From NCBI RefSeq assembly GCF_002209355.2, contig NZ_CP106855.1:1488001-1552000 (forward strand): a stretch of DNA of 64,000 bases, read 5' to 3'. Numbering within the stretch: the first letter of the stretch is position 1; each line of letters begins with the position of its first letter. Below the pieces are notes generated by a model, which searched no databases, was not told where the DNA came from, and saw nothing but the letters and a program-made list of their open reading frames with translations. This document shows positions 19,048 to 27,674 of the stretch, in pieces. The translations under genes were made by a program, and so were the position numbers. The DNA is from Bdellovibrio sp. SKB1291214. Its GTDB lineage: Bacteria > Bdellovibrionota > Bdellovibrionia > Bdellovibrionales > Bdellovibrionaceae.

Positions 19048-19836
19048 CTATTTCAGAAGCTTGTTGCGGATTCGGTGAAACGATATGTTCATGCAAACCC
19101 AAGTCAGCACAAGCAAGATCAAGATATGGACGCCAATCCAGATCAGATTTCCTTCGTGCAAAATTCCGCGAACTGCGGCCACACCATGAGTCAGCGGGAA
19201 CAGATACGCCAAATAGCGCATACCCGATGGCAATTGTTCTAATGGAAAATAAGTTCCACTGAGCAAACTCATAGGAACAATCAAACCCGACGTTGAATAA
19301 ATAAAAGAGTCATAGTTTCTGGCGATCGAAGTAAAGATCATACCGATGCAAGAAAACAGCGCAGAAATCAGAAACAATATTGGAAGAGCTAACAAAATTT
19401 TATAAGAATCTATTAGGCCGAAAAACACGGCTACAATAGTCACCCCTAACACTCCAAAGAAACCTTTGGTCGCGGCCCACATAAGCTCGCCCGCAACGAT
19501 TTCCTCTGGCCCCACACGAGTCAGCATTATAGTTGCGTATGCTTTTTGATGAGTAAGCTTAGTGTAGTTGCCGTAGGTGCTTTCAAAAAACGCTACTAAC
19601 ATAGCCGTCGTACAAAGAAGTGCTGGGAAGAAGAATTCGATATAAGACATTCCGCCCATATTATCGACAAATGAACCCAAACCAAAACCGATAGCGCCCA
19701 GGTAAATTACGGGCTCAAGAACAATCCAGAACAATGAAACCAGCATGGTCTTTTTGAAATATAAAAAGTTACGCTGCCATACTTTCAAAGCACCATCATT
19801 GAACTTAGGGACTGAGAAGACCTGCTTTAACTTCAT
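19048..19836 (-). CDS. ABC-2 type exporter permease
   Basis: This 262-residue protein has six predicted membrane helices and the ABC-2 layout of NodJ-like permeases. These include the SGLIVPMSLLSGTYFPLEQLP loop (read in two parts) followed by YLFPLTHGVAAVRGILHEG. It should form the membrane pore of an export ABC transporter with the ATPase just upstream, whose stop overlaps its start by one base. The substrate is unknown; lipid-linked glycans or drugs are typical for the family. Confidence 0.87.
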   Translation of the reverse strand: MKLKQVFSVPKFNDGALKVWQRNFLYFKKTMLVSLFWIVLEPVIYLGAIGFGLGSFVDNMGGMSYIEFFFPALLCTTAMLVAFFESTYGNYTKLTHQKAYATIMLTRVGPEEIVAGELMWAATKGFFGVLGVTIVAVFFGLIDSYKILLALPILFLISALFSCIGMIFTSIARNYDSFIYSTSGLIVPMSLLSGTYFPLEQLPSGMRYLAYLFPLTHGVAAVRGILHEGNLIWIGVHILILLVLTWVCMNISFHRIRNKLLK

Positions 19837-20762
19837 TATTCATCCCTCAGTTGGTGTCCTGCCAATTTCAAGAACACATCGTTCAACGTTGGTTTACGAA
19901 TAAAGATTTTATCACTAGCAATTAAATCTACGACCTTGCGGCCTTCTTGATTTTCTTTAACCAAAACAGAAACTGTATCTTTAATAACTTGATAAGCAAA
20001 TCCTTCGGCACGCAGGCGACCCAAGTAATAATTCAAATCCACGGGGTTCGTATCAAATTCGACTACTTCCTTACCAATAAGATCACGGATCAGGTCCTTG
20101 GGCTTACCAATGGTTAGGATTTTTCCGCCGTCGATGATCGCAACCCGATCACACATCTGCTCGGCTTCTTCCATATAATGCGTAGTTAGCACCAAAGTGC
20201 TTTTTTCAGATTTTAAATGTTTAAAGAAGTCCCAGATCCAGATGCGCGCTTGTGGATCTAAGCCCGTTGTTGGCTCATCCAAGAAAATTACTTCAGGAGA
20301 GTTGATCAAACCACGCGCGATCGCCAGACGACGTTTCATACCACCGCTTAACGTTTCCACGGAACGGTCTTGGTATTCCTCAAGCTTCATCAAACGCAAC
20401 AATGCCTGGGCACGCAAATCGGCCTCAGCAGGATTGATATTGTGGTAGCTAGCATAGACAGAGAGATTTTCAAGGACCGTAAAGTCAGGATCAAGACCGT
20501 CTTCCTGAGGAACGACGCCGATACGGGATTTAATTTCGCGAAAGTTCTTTTTAACGTTGAGCCCTAGTACATAGAGCTCCCCGCTTGTTACGAGGGCAGA
20601 GCAATACATCATTTTCATGGCTGTAGTTTTGCCTGCCCCGTTTGGACCTAATAGACCGAAACATTCGCCTTTGTAAATTTCCAGATTTATTCCATCGACT
20701 GCGACTTTATCGTCGTACTTTTTGGTTAAATCTTTAATTTCAATGGCGACGTTTGAGTTCAT
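19836..20762 (-). CDS. ABC exporter ATP-binding protein
   Basis: This is a 308-residue ATPase. It has Walker A GPNGAGKTT (about residues 38-46), Q-loop VPQEDGLD, signature LSGGMKRRLAIARGL and Walker B VIFLDEPTTGLDPQAR, with the switch His in TTHYMEEAEQ. The roughly 70-residue C-terminal extension resembles DrrA/NodI-type subunits. It partners the permease downstream. Its start overlaps the typA stop by one base, so typA and the transporter are probably cotranscribed. Confidence 0.92.
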   Translation of the reverse strand: MNSNVAIEIKDLTKKYDDKVAVDGINLEIYKGECFGLLGPNGAGKTTAMKMMYCSALVTSGELYVLGLNVKKNFREIKSRIGVVPQEDGLDPDFTVLENLSVYASYHNINPAEADLRAQALLRLMKLEEYQDRSVETLSGGMKRRLAIARGLINSPEVIFLDEPTTGLDPQARIWIWDFFKHLKSEKSTLVLTTHYMEEAEQMCDRVAIIDGGKILTIGKPKDLIRDLIGKEVVEFDTNPVDLNYYLGRLRAEGFAYQVIKDTVSVLVKENQEGRKVVDLIASDKIFIRKPTLNDVFLKLAGHQLRDE

Positions 20763-22576
20763 TATTCCTTCGCTGCTCTTGCACGTTTGTTTGGATCAGT
20801 TTCGCGGCAACGAAGACGGATGTTCTTCGGAGTCACTTCGATCAACTCAGAGTCTTTGATCCATTCCATCGCTTTTTCCAATGTCATAGGACGTACTGGA
20901 ACTAGACGGATAGCTTCATCAGAACCCGAAGCACGTACGTTTGACAATTTCTTCTCACGAGTGATGTTTACTTCTAGATCATTGTCCTTAGCATGCTCGC
21001 CTACGATCATGCCTTCGTACACATCTTGACCGTGAGTTACGTACATAACACCACGCTCTTGAAGATTCCAGATCGCGAATGCAGTAGCTTGGCCTTTACG
21101 GTCAGAAATCATCGCACCATTCATACGGTGTTCGATTTCACCTTTGTATTGGTCCCAACCGTCAAATTGAGTATTCAAAAGACCCGTACCACGAGTATCC
21201 GTCAGGAACTCTGAACGGTAACCGATCAAACCACGTGAAGGAATACGGAATTCAAGACGAGTACGACCAGATCCTTTTTGAACCATGTTCGTCATTACGC
21301 CTTTACGTTTACCAAGCTTTTCAGTAACCGCACCAACGTAAGCGTCTTCGATATCGATAACCGCGATCTCCATCGGCTCCATTTTCACGCCGTTTTCTTC
21401 TTTAAAGACAACGGATGGTTTAGAAACTAGAAGCTCGAAGTTTTCACGGCGCATTTGCTCGATCAATACACCCAATTGCAACTCACCACGACCTACAACT
21501 TTGAACGCATCAGTGTTCTCAGTTTTTTCTACGCGGATTGCAACGTTGTACAACAATTCTCTTTCAAGACGCTCAAGGATCTTACGAGAAGTAACGTTCT
21601 TACCTTCCATACCTGCGAAAGGACCGTTATTTACCGAGAAGATCATACCTACTGTCGGCTCGTCTACGCGGATACGTGGAAGAGGACGTGGATCAGTAGC
21701 AGAAGTAATAGTATCACCGATAGTGAAGTCTTCCATACCTGCGATAACAACGATGTCACCGGCACCAACTTCTTGGGCTGGAACTTGCGAGTTCACTTTG
21801 TATTGGTACAAAGCAGATACTTTAACTTTTTTCTGACCATTTGCTTGAACGCAAACAACTTCGTCACCAACTTTGATTTGGCCTGCACGCATACGACCGA
21901 TCGCCAAACGACCTACGTAATCATTGTAAGAGATATTAGAAACCATAACTTGCAATGGAGCGTTTTCGTCAATTTTTGGAGGTGGAACTAGATTTACGAT
22001 AGCATCGTAAAGAACTTCTAGAGAGCCCGTGTTAACTGCTGGATCCAAAGTCGCCATACCTTCACGCGCGATTGCGTAAACAGTGTGGAAATCACATTGT
22101 TCTTCAGTTGCTTCAAGATCGATGAACAAATCGAAAAGTTCGTTGTGTACTTCTTGGATACGAGCGTCTGAACGATCGATCTTGTTGATACAAACGATAA
22201 CTTTCAAGTTTTGCTCAAGAGCTTTTTTCAATACGAAACGTGTTTGTGGAAGTGGACCTTCAGAGGCGTCGCAAAGAAGGATACAACCATCAACCATGTT
22301 TAGGATACGTTCAACTTCACCACCGAAGTCACTATGTCCCGGAGTATCTACGATATTTACTTTGATGTCTTTGTAAACGAACGACGCATTTTTTGCTGCG
22401 ATCGTGATACCACGCTCTTTTTCAAGATCCATGGAGTCCATCAAACGATCATCAACGTGCTCATTTTCACGGAATGTACCGGCTTGCTTAATCAAGTGGT
22501 CTACCAGAGTTGTTTTACCGTGGTCGACGTGCGCGATGATCGCGATATTTCTAATCTTCTTCGGATCTTGAATCAT
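20762..22576 (-). CDS. typA: Translational GTPase TypA/BipA
   Basis: This is a 604-residue ribosome-associated GTPase related to EF-G and LepA. G motifs are visible as AHVDHGKTT, RGITI, DTPGHSDFGGEVER and NKIDR. The C-terminal specific domain includes SRGLIGYRSEFLTDTRGTG and HGQDVYEGMIVGEH, which distinguish TypA from EF-G. It assists ribosome assembly and stress or cold growth. Length is normal. The 260-base upstream gap holds a REPIN-like element. Confidence 0.96.
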   Translation of the reverse strand: MIQDPKKIRNIAIIAHVDHGKTTLVDHLIKQAGTFRENEHVDDRLMDSMDLEKERGITIAAKNASFVYKDIKVNIVDTPGHSDFGGEVERILNMVDGCILLCDASEGPLPQTRFVLKKALEQNLKVIVCINKIDRSDARIQEVHNELFDLFIDLEATEEQCDFHTVYAIAREGMATLDPAVNTGSLEVLYDAIVNLVPPPKIDENAPLQVMVSNISYNDYVGRLAIGRMRAGQIKVGDEVVCVQANGQKKVKVSALYQYKVNSQVPAQEVGAGDIVVIAGMEDFTIGDTITSATDPRPLPRIRVDEPTVGMIFSVNNGPFAGMEGKNVTSRKILERLERELLYNVAIRVEKTENTDAFKVVGRGELQLGVLIEQMRRENFELLVSKPSVVFKEENGVKMEPMEIAVIDIEDAYVGAVTEKLGKRKGVMTNMVQKGSGRTRLEFRIPSRGLIGYRSEFLTDTRGTGLLNTQFDGWDQYKGEIEHRMNGAMISDRKGQATAFAIWNLQERGVMYVTHGQDVYEGMIVGEHAKDNDLEVNITREKKLSNVRASGSDEAIRLVPVRPMTLEKAMEWIKDSELIEVTPKNIRLRCRETDPNKRARAAKE

Positions 22577-22697
22577 ATTTAACCCTTCATTAAATTGAAT
22601 CTTGTAAACTAAAACAAAACTTTAAATAAAACATTTCAGGATTTCGTCAAATCTCTCCTCTGCTAACGAATTTTAGCTAGGAGGTGTGTTGAAAAAA

Positions 22698-22723
22698 TCC
22701 TTCCGAGAGCTGCGTTGGAAGGA
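22698..22723. repeat. Short hairpin overlapping the REPIN-like left arm
   Basis: TCCTTCC (22698-22704) and GGAAGGA (22717-22723) form a seven-base stem. It overlaps the left arm of the larger inverted repeat by four bases, so the two foldings compete. Confidence 0.4.
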
Positions 22724-22848
22724 CATGGTTAATACCTGTCCTTGATGCAAGTTCCACAGCGAGCCTCGAAAACTTCTGCGACAGCCAACTCAATACACAA
22801 CGAGCGAGGACTGTCCGAAGCAGCAAGGACAGGTATTAACCATGTCCT
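22720..22848. repeat. REPIN-like element: perfect 25-base inverted repeat around a 79-base spacer
   Basis: Bases 22720-22744 and 22824-22848 are exact reverse complements. Each arm is itself a small imperfect palindrome: GGACA[T]GGT, loop TAAT, ACCTGTCC, with a one-base bulge. Short bulged palindromes arranged as inverted pairs are the hallmark of REP doublets (REPINs), non-autonomous elements moved by RAYT (Y1) transposases. No RAYT gene is in the window. The right arm covers the last codons and stop of dusB. Confidence 0.65.
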
Positions 22849-23849
22849 CCCATCAGGAAGTCCTCTTTGGACTGATCTTCTTGCTCAACATTACCTACGC
22901 CAGCGAAAAATTCGTTAGCAAGGTCCATGATCTCTTCATTGCTTTTGGATTGGAAAAGATTCTTCCTGAATTGTGCAGCACCAGGATACCCTGTCGAGAA
23001 CCAAGCTGCAAACTTTCTCAACTGAATCCCTGTGATGTGTTCATCACAATGCGCAACGATTTCAGTTTTCAGGCTGTTAAACAAGCTCACATAATCACGT
23101 TTAACGTCTTTAATCGCTTCTCCGCGCCATAGGGACAAGGCGTCCATGAAAATAAACGGATTTTTAAGGCAGCCGCGACCAATCATAACACCGTCACAAC
23201 CAGACTGTTCCAATCTTAAAACGGCCTGTTTAGGTGTGAGAATGTCTCCGTTACCCAGAATCGGCAACTTCGCATTGGCTTTAACTTCAGTGATAAAGTC
23301 CCAGTCAGCAAAACCAGTATAACCCTGATTCCGAGTACGGCCGTGAATTGCAACCCACTCCATGCCTTCGTTGTATGCGATATTACAGATTTCAGATGCG
23401 TTGCGAGTTGTTGAGTCCCAACCCGTACGGATTTTTATTGTCACTGGAATTTTCACAGCCGCTTTGACCGCCGACAAAACCTTTTGCATTTGCACCGGGT
23501 CTTTCAACATCGCTGACCCCGCGCCTTTTTTTACAACTTTTGGAACAGGGCAACCGAAATTTAAATCGATAAAATCGCAGCCGTCTGCTTCCGCAAATTG
23601 AGCAGCACGCGCTAAAATTTCCGGATCTTCGCCGAATAGTTGAATCCCAATAGGTCTTTGAACTTCGTCATAGCCCATTAATTTCAGTGTTTTTTCAGAT
23701 TTGTATTCAATGCCAGAGGCACTCACAAGTTCAGTTACTACGACGCTGGCGTCGAGCTTTTTCATGAACGTGCGAAATGCGTGATCTGTGATCCCTGCCA
23801 TAGGGGCAAGGACGAACGGATTTGTCTTAATGGCTTGAACTGGATTCAT
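22836..23849 (-). CDS. dusB: tRNA-dihydrouridine synthase (DusB-like)
   Basis: This is a 337-residue FMN-dependent enzyme that reduces specific uridines in the tRNA D-loop. It starts with the family's LAPMAGITDHAFR, then IDLNFGCPVPKVVKKGAGSA with the catalytic Cys, IKIRTGWD, VAIHGRTRNQGYTG and ILGNGDI, and ends the barrel with GCDGVMIGRGCLKNP. The C-terminal helical RNA-binding domain follows. The last residues (GGHG) and stop lie inside the right arm of the inverted repeat, so the element may have set the present C-terminus. Confidence 0.93.
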   Translation of the reverse strand: MNPVQAIKTNPFVLAPMAGITDHAFRTFMKKLDASVVVTELVSASGIEYKSEKTLKLMGYDEVQRPIGIQLFGEDPEILARAAQFAEADGCDFIDLNFGCPVPKVVKKGAGSAMLKDPVQMQKVLSAVKAAVKIPVTIKIRTGWDSTTRNASEICNIAYNEGMEWVAIHGRTRNQGYTGFADWDFITEVKANAKLPILGNGDILTPKQAVLRLEQSGCDGVMIGRGCLKNPFIFMDALSLWRGEAIKDVKRDYVSLFNSLKTEIVAHCDEHITGIQLRKFAAWFSTGYPGAAQFRKNLFQSKSNEEIMDLANEFFAGVGNVEQEDQSKEDFLMGGHG

Positions 23850-24007
23850 AAGGGATGCGGTATATCAAGGTTGCATCCAAAAAGGTACTGAAAACAACCC
23901 CTTAGACGGAATTTACATGTCAAAGAAACGGACTCTGCAGGCGCTCCAAAGTTGCAACTAAAACGTGTAATATCAGTTACTTAGCTTAAGCAAAAGATGA
24001 TGTTTGT

Positions 24008-24610
24008 TTACTCGCTTATCCAAGTAATTCTTCCGTCTGTCTGACGTGGAGCCTTGGGAGGATTGTGATCCGGGTAACCAATCACGACACCGCAAAGAAG
24101 CTCCAGCTCCCCTCGCTGGTATTCCGCAAGTTTATCCACACCTAAAAACTTATCCACGTCCTCCTTGATTTCAAGGGGCGCACCCATTGTGCAACAACCT
24201 AATCCTTCTACCAAACACGCAAGATTCAAGTTTTCCACAGCCATGTACACGGAGCCGATGCTGGTGTGATAGCGCTCTTCGGAATCATTGTGCGAGTATG
24301 CGAAAACTAAAACCGGTGCATCACCTAAGGTATAGAAAAATCTTTCCGTAAATGTATACAAAGACGGCTTCAATCGTTGCTGAAGAATATCCTTAATTCC
24401 TGTCCACGATTTTTGAGAATACTGCATGTACTCGTCACGTTTTTTCCCCGTGACCACAAAAAAACGCCAGTTCTGACGATTTTTTCCTGAAGGAGCCTGC
24501 ATCGCGGCTGCAAGCACGCGCTCTATGACCTCTTTAGGAACTGCTTCTGGTTTGAATTTTCGAATCGATTTGCGGGACTCAAGCAATTGATAGAAATCTT
24601 CTTTATTCAT
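24008..24610 (-). CDS. Nitroreductase-family flavoprotein
   Basis: This 200-residue FMN-dependent oxidoreductase shows the family pattern ESRKSIRKFKPEAVPKEV at the start (FMN phosphate binding), MQAPSGKNRQNWRFFVV, and late GLGCCTMGAP and LLCGVVIGYPD. The physiological substrate (quinone, nitro compound or flavin) cannot be told. It overlaps the lysC stop by one base and so is cotranscribed with it. Confidence 0.87.
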   Translation of the reverse strand: MNKEDFYQLLESRKSIRKFKPEAVPKEVIERVLAAAMQAPSGKNRQNWRFFVVTGKKRDEYMQYSQKSWTGIKDILQQRLKPSLYTFTERFFYTLGDAPVLVFAYSHNDSEERYHTSIGSVYMAVENLNLACLVEGLGCCTMGAPLEIKEDVDKFLGVDKLAEYQRGELELLCGVVIGYPDHNPPKAPRQTDGRITWISE

Positions 24611-25974
24611 TAGGCCTCTACAAATTTTTTGTGCAGTCTTTGAATTGTTTCTGCACCTTGCTCTTCGCTGACTAAGAAGCAGAAATTATGCTTACTTGCA
24701 CCCAAGCAAATCATACGCACGTTGATATCTGCAATCGTATCAAAGATATCTTTACCAAGGCCGGATGTGTGATTGATGTTGTTGCCGATCAAAGATACCA
24801 AACACAGATTTTCTTCCACCTGAACATCCGCGATTTCAGATAAATCCGAGATCAATTTTTTATTGAGCAATTCAGAATTATCAAGAGTTACACTGACTGA
24901 AATTTCTGAAGTCGTGATTGCATCAATACTGACTTTGTGGTCGTTAAAAATTTTAAAAATTTGAAATAAGAAACCATGAGCATGAAGCATTTCCGGAGTG
25001 GAAAGAGTCACCAAAATTTGTTTTTTTCTAAGAGCCATTGCGCGAATCAACGGGTGCTGATCGACCTCTTTGCGAACCCACGTACCTTTTGCTTCCGCAT
25101 CAAAGCTTGATCCTACAAAGACGGGAATATTCTTTCTAATCGCTGGAAGAAGCGTTGCCGGATGTAAGATTTTTGCACCGAAAGTCGCTAGCTCTGAAGC
25201 TTCTTTGAAAGAAATTTCTGGGATCGGCTTTGCTTTCGGACACAAGCGAGGGTCCGTTGTCGCGATACCCGCAACGTCAGTCCAAATCTCTAGGATATCG
25301 GCAGCAATACCTTCTGCCAAAATCGCTGCTGAGTAGTCACTGCCACCACGACCCAACGTCGTCGTCATACCTTCCTCAGTGCTACCTATATAACCTTGGG
25401 TAACAATCACCGTTTTCATGTCGCGAATCTGTGGCAAATGGCGTTGGCAGTGAGTCGCAACTACAGCCGTCAACGGCTTGGCCTTTCCGAAGGCATCATC
25501 GGTTTTAAGAACTTCTCTTGCATCTAGTAACTGGGCCGTTTTCAAAGATCCATGATTCTTCAAAACAGTCGCCATGGCTTCAGTAAAAAGCACCGACGAC
25601 ATACGTTCACCCAAGCTCATCAATGCATCCATGGCTTTCACAGAACAATCTCTTAAAAGCTGAACACCTTTTGCCAACGAGTGCATTTCTTCGAAAAGGG
25701 ATTCTAGTTTTTTATTGGAATCAACACTGGAATTGAGATCACTCGCAATTTTTCTGTGGCGCTCTTGCATTTTTACCAGCAAAGCTTCGCATTCGGACCA
25801 GTTGCCCTTTTCCGCTTTTGTTCCTAAGGCAATCAGGTCATTAGTTGTTCCAGACGTTGCGGAAACCACCACCATGCTGGAATTCTGCCTAAATGCGACT
25901 TCAGCACTGCGGAGCATGCACTCTGCATCTCCCATGGAGGTGCCACCGAATTTTGAAACAATAAGCTTTGCCAT
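24610..25974 (-). CDS. lysC: Aspartate kinase
   Basis: This 454-residue enzyme phosphorylates aspartate at the start of the lysine/diaminopimelate, threonine and methionine pathways. The kinase domain begins VSKFGGTSMGD and contains TTLGRGGSDYSA and FGAKILHPATLLPA. Two C-terminal ACT domains (about 310-454) bind regulatory amino acids. The length fits monofunctional LysC. A start at 25995 is possible, but ATG 25974 has GGGGAGG five bases upstream. Diaminopimelate for peptidoglycan is one output. Confidence 0.93.
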   Translation of the reverse strand: MAKLIVSKFGGTSMGDAECMLRSAEVAFRQNSSMVVVSATSGTTNDLIALGTKAEKGNWSECEALLVKMQERHRKIASDLNSSVDSNKKLESLFEEMHSLAKGVQLLRDCSVKAMDALMSLGERMSSVLFTEAMATVLKNHGSLKTAQLLDAREVLKTDDAFGKAKPLTAVVATHCQRHLPQIRDMKTVIVTQGYIGSTEEGMTTTLGRGGSDYSAAILAEGIAADILEIWTDVAGIATTDPRLCPKAKPIPEISFKEASELATFGAKILHPATLLPAIRKNIPVFVGSSFDAEAKGTWVRKEVDQHPLIRAMALRKKQILVTLSTPEMLHAHGFLFQIFKIFNDHKVSIDAITTSEISVSVTLDNSELLNKKLISDLSEIADVQVEENLCLVSLIGNNINHTSGLGKDIFDTIADINVRMICLGASKHNFCFLVSEEQGAETIQRLHKKFVEA

Positions 25975-26057
25975 CAAATCCTCCCCAAGAAACAATCTCC
26001 AGCATCTTAAGTCTTTTCTTGTTTTTACTTCAATGACTTTATGGCAAACTTTTTCCT

Positions 26058-26558
26058 ATGACTTCAAAAACAGATTCTACTTTCACTAAAAAAGAAATTC
26101 TTCTGATGGTTAGTTTGGCCATCGTTGCGATGATCGTGACCACAGTCGCAGTTATTCCAAACCTGCGTAACTCGGTGAAAGAGCTGTTTTCCTCTGACAG
26201 TCGAACGGTGATCGCCAAGGTCAGCGGCAGTTTGACGCCCGAAGGACCCAACGTCACTGTTCTAAAGATTCACAGCAAGAATTTCCTAGAGCTCGAAGTC
26301 TACAAGACTGATGCAGACGGTGGCGGCATGGCGATGATCGCAAAGATTCCATTGTCTGAAAATCGTGATGGGTATTTTTCTTTAAAAGGAAACTCGACGA
26401 ATTTGGCTCTGACAGATTACGACGGTGATGGGACGTTAGAGATTGTGGCACCGACTTTCGATGATCAGATGGTGCCAAGATTAAATATCTTTAAGTATAA
26501 TTCAACGACACATGGCTTTGATAAGATGAGCTCTCCAGAGGACAGCCCAACCAACTAA
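26058..26558 (+). CDS. Membrane-anchored protein with an FG-GAP/VCBS-like calcium loop
   Basis: This 166-residue protein has one N-terminal membrane helix (about residues 14-34) and an extracytoplasmic domain ending in DYDGDGTLEIVAPTFDD. That DxDGDGxxE pattern is typical of calcium-binding FG-GAP/VCBS or integrin-like repeats. Only one repeat is visible. No specific function can be assigned. Its stop abuts the stop of mltG on the opposite strand with no gap. Confidence 0.7.
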   Translation: MTSKTDSTFTKKEILLMVSLAIVAMIVTTVAVIPNLRNSVKELFSSDSRTVIAKVSGSLTPEGPNVTVLKIHSKNFLELEVYKTDADGGGMAMIAKIPLSENRDGYFSLKGNSTNLALTDYDGDGTLEIVAPTFDDQMVPRLNIFKYNSTTHGFDKMSSPEDSPTN

Positions 26559-27674
26559 TTAAGGGGTTGCCTTTTTTGTTCCAGTACCAGCGCCCGTTTC
26601 TTTTTGCCCCGCGGGCTTCGCCTTTAGATCTCTCCAAGACTTGCCTTCACGAGCCTTTGCGTTCAGCTGAAAACGTTTCACAGCTGCATTGTGTGCTTCA
26701 TAATTTTCGGAAAACACATGGGTTCCGTCATTTTGACTCACAAAAAACAGATATCCCGTCACTTCAGGATTCATTGCTGCCAACAGCGCCTCACGCCCCG
26801 GATTTGCGATCGGTCCCGGCGGCAGACCAGAAATAACGTAAGTGTTATATCTTGTCGGAGCAGAAAGGTCTGCGCGAGTGATGTTGATTACAATTTTACC
26901 TAATGTCTCTGCTTTACCGTAAATAATCGTCGGGTCCGTTTGCAGCTTCATCCCTTTTTGAAGACGATTATGGAAAACAGAAGAAATTTTAGGACGTTCT
27001 TGAGGAGCGCCTGTTTCTTTTTCAACAATACTTGCAAGTGTTACGATCTGATGACGGCTCCAGCCTTTCAATTTAGACTGCGGCTGTATTTCATTATATA
27101 CATACAAAAATCGTTTCACCATGGCGGTGATAAGCCCTTTTGTATCTGTGAACTTTGTTAACATGTAAGTTTCAGGGAATAAATAACCCTCAAGGCTTTC
27201 CTGCTTTTCGCCCAACAGAGTTTGGATCAATTGCGGATCACGTACCAAACGCATGAATTCCGCAGCAGTTCCAAAACCCTCTTTTTCATAAAGTTCGGAA
27301 ATCTCGTAAATGCTAAGGCCTTCACTCACAGTAAAGGCACGAGCGATACTTTTTCCTGACGTAATGACATCCAAAACCTCACCGGGGTTCATGTTTGTGC
27401 GAAGCAAATACTCTCCAACTTTAACTTTCGAACGTTCATTCTTAAAACGAGCGTACATGGAAAAGAAGAATGCATTGCGAACCAGCCCTTTGTTTTCAAG
27501 ATCTTTGGCAATGGTGTTAAAGGCCTTGCCCGGCACCACTTCGTAAACCACATCTTGTGCGATATTGCTTGGCGCAGTTGAAGCATACTGATAGCCCAAA
27601 AAGCCAACGCAAACGCCGACGGCAACGATCAAAGCTACGAAAGCACTAACAAGAACAACTGCTGTTTTTTTCAT
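26559..27674 (-). CDS. mltG: Endolytic peptidoglycan transglycosylase MltG
   Basis: This is a 371-residue YceG/MltG protein: one N-terminal membrane helix, a LysM-like subdomain, then the catalytic domain with LEGYLFPETYML, LASIVEKETGAPQER (catalytic Glu), QTDPTIIYG, YNTYVISGLPPGPIANPG and LFFVSQNDGTHVFS. It cuts nascent glycan strands and sets their length. The tail after about 350 is Ala/Gly/Lys rich. Its ATG overlaps the astD stop as TAATG, an unexpected pairing of a cell-wall gene with a catabolic operon. Confidence 0.94.
   Translation of the reverse strand: MKKTAVVLVSAFVALIVAVGVCVGFLGYQYASTAPSNIAQDVVYEVVPGKAFNTIAKDLENKGLVRNAFFFSMYARFKNERSKVKVGEYLLRTNMNPGEVLDVITSGKSIARAFTVSEGLSIYEISELYEKEGFGTAAEFMRLVRDPQLIQTLLGEKQESLEGYLFPETYMLTKFTDTKGLITAMVKRFLYVYNEIQPQSKLKGWSRHQIVTLASIVEKETGAPQERPKISSVFHNRLQKGMKLQTDPTIIYGKAETLGKIVINITRADLSAPTRYNTYVISGLPPGPIANPGREALLAAMNPEVTGYLFFVSQNDGTHVFSENYEAHNAAVKRFQLNAKAREGKSWRDLKAKPAGQKETGAGTGTKKATP

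Noticed and set aside
21455-21991. 178-residue plus-strand frame inside typA
   Set aside because: It is antisense to a clear GTPase gene, has no ribosome binding site and no recognisable domain.
22690-22744. 18-codon frame starting TTG with GGAGGT upstream, beside the REPIN-like element
   Set aside because: It is very short and overlaps the left arm of the inverted repeat; the apparent ribosome binding site alone is not enough.
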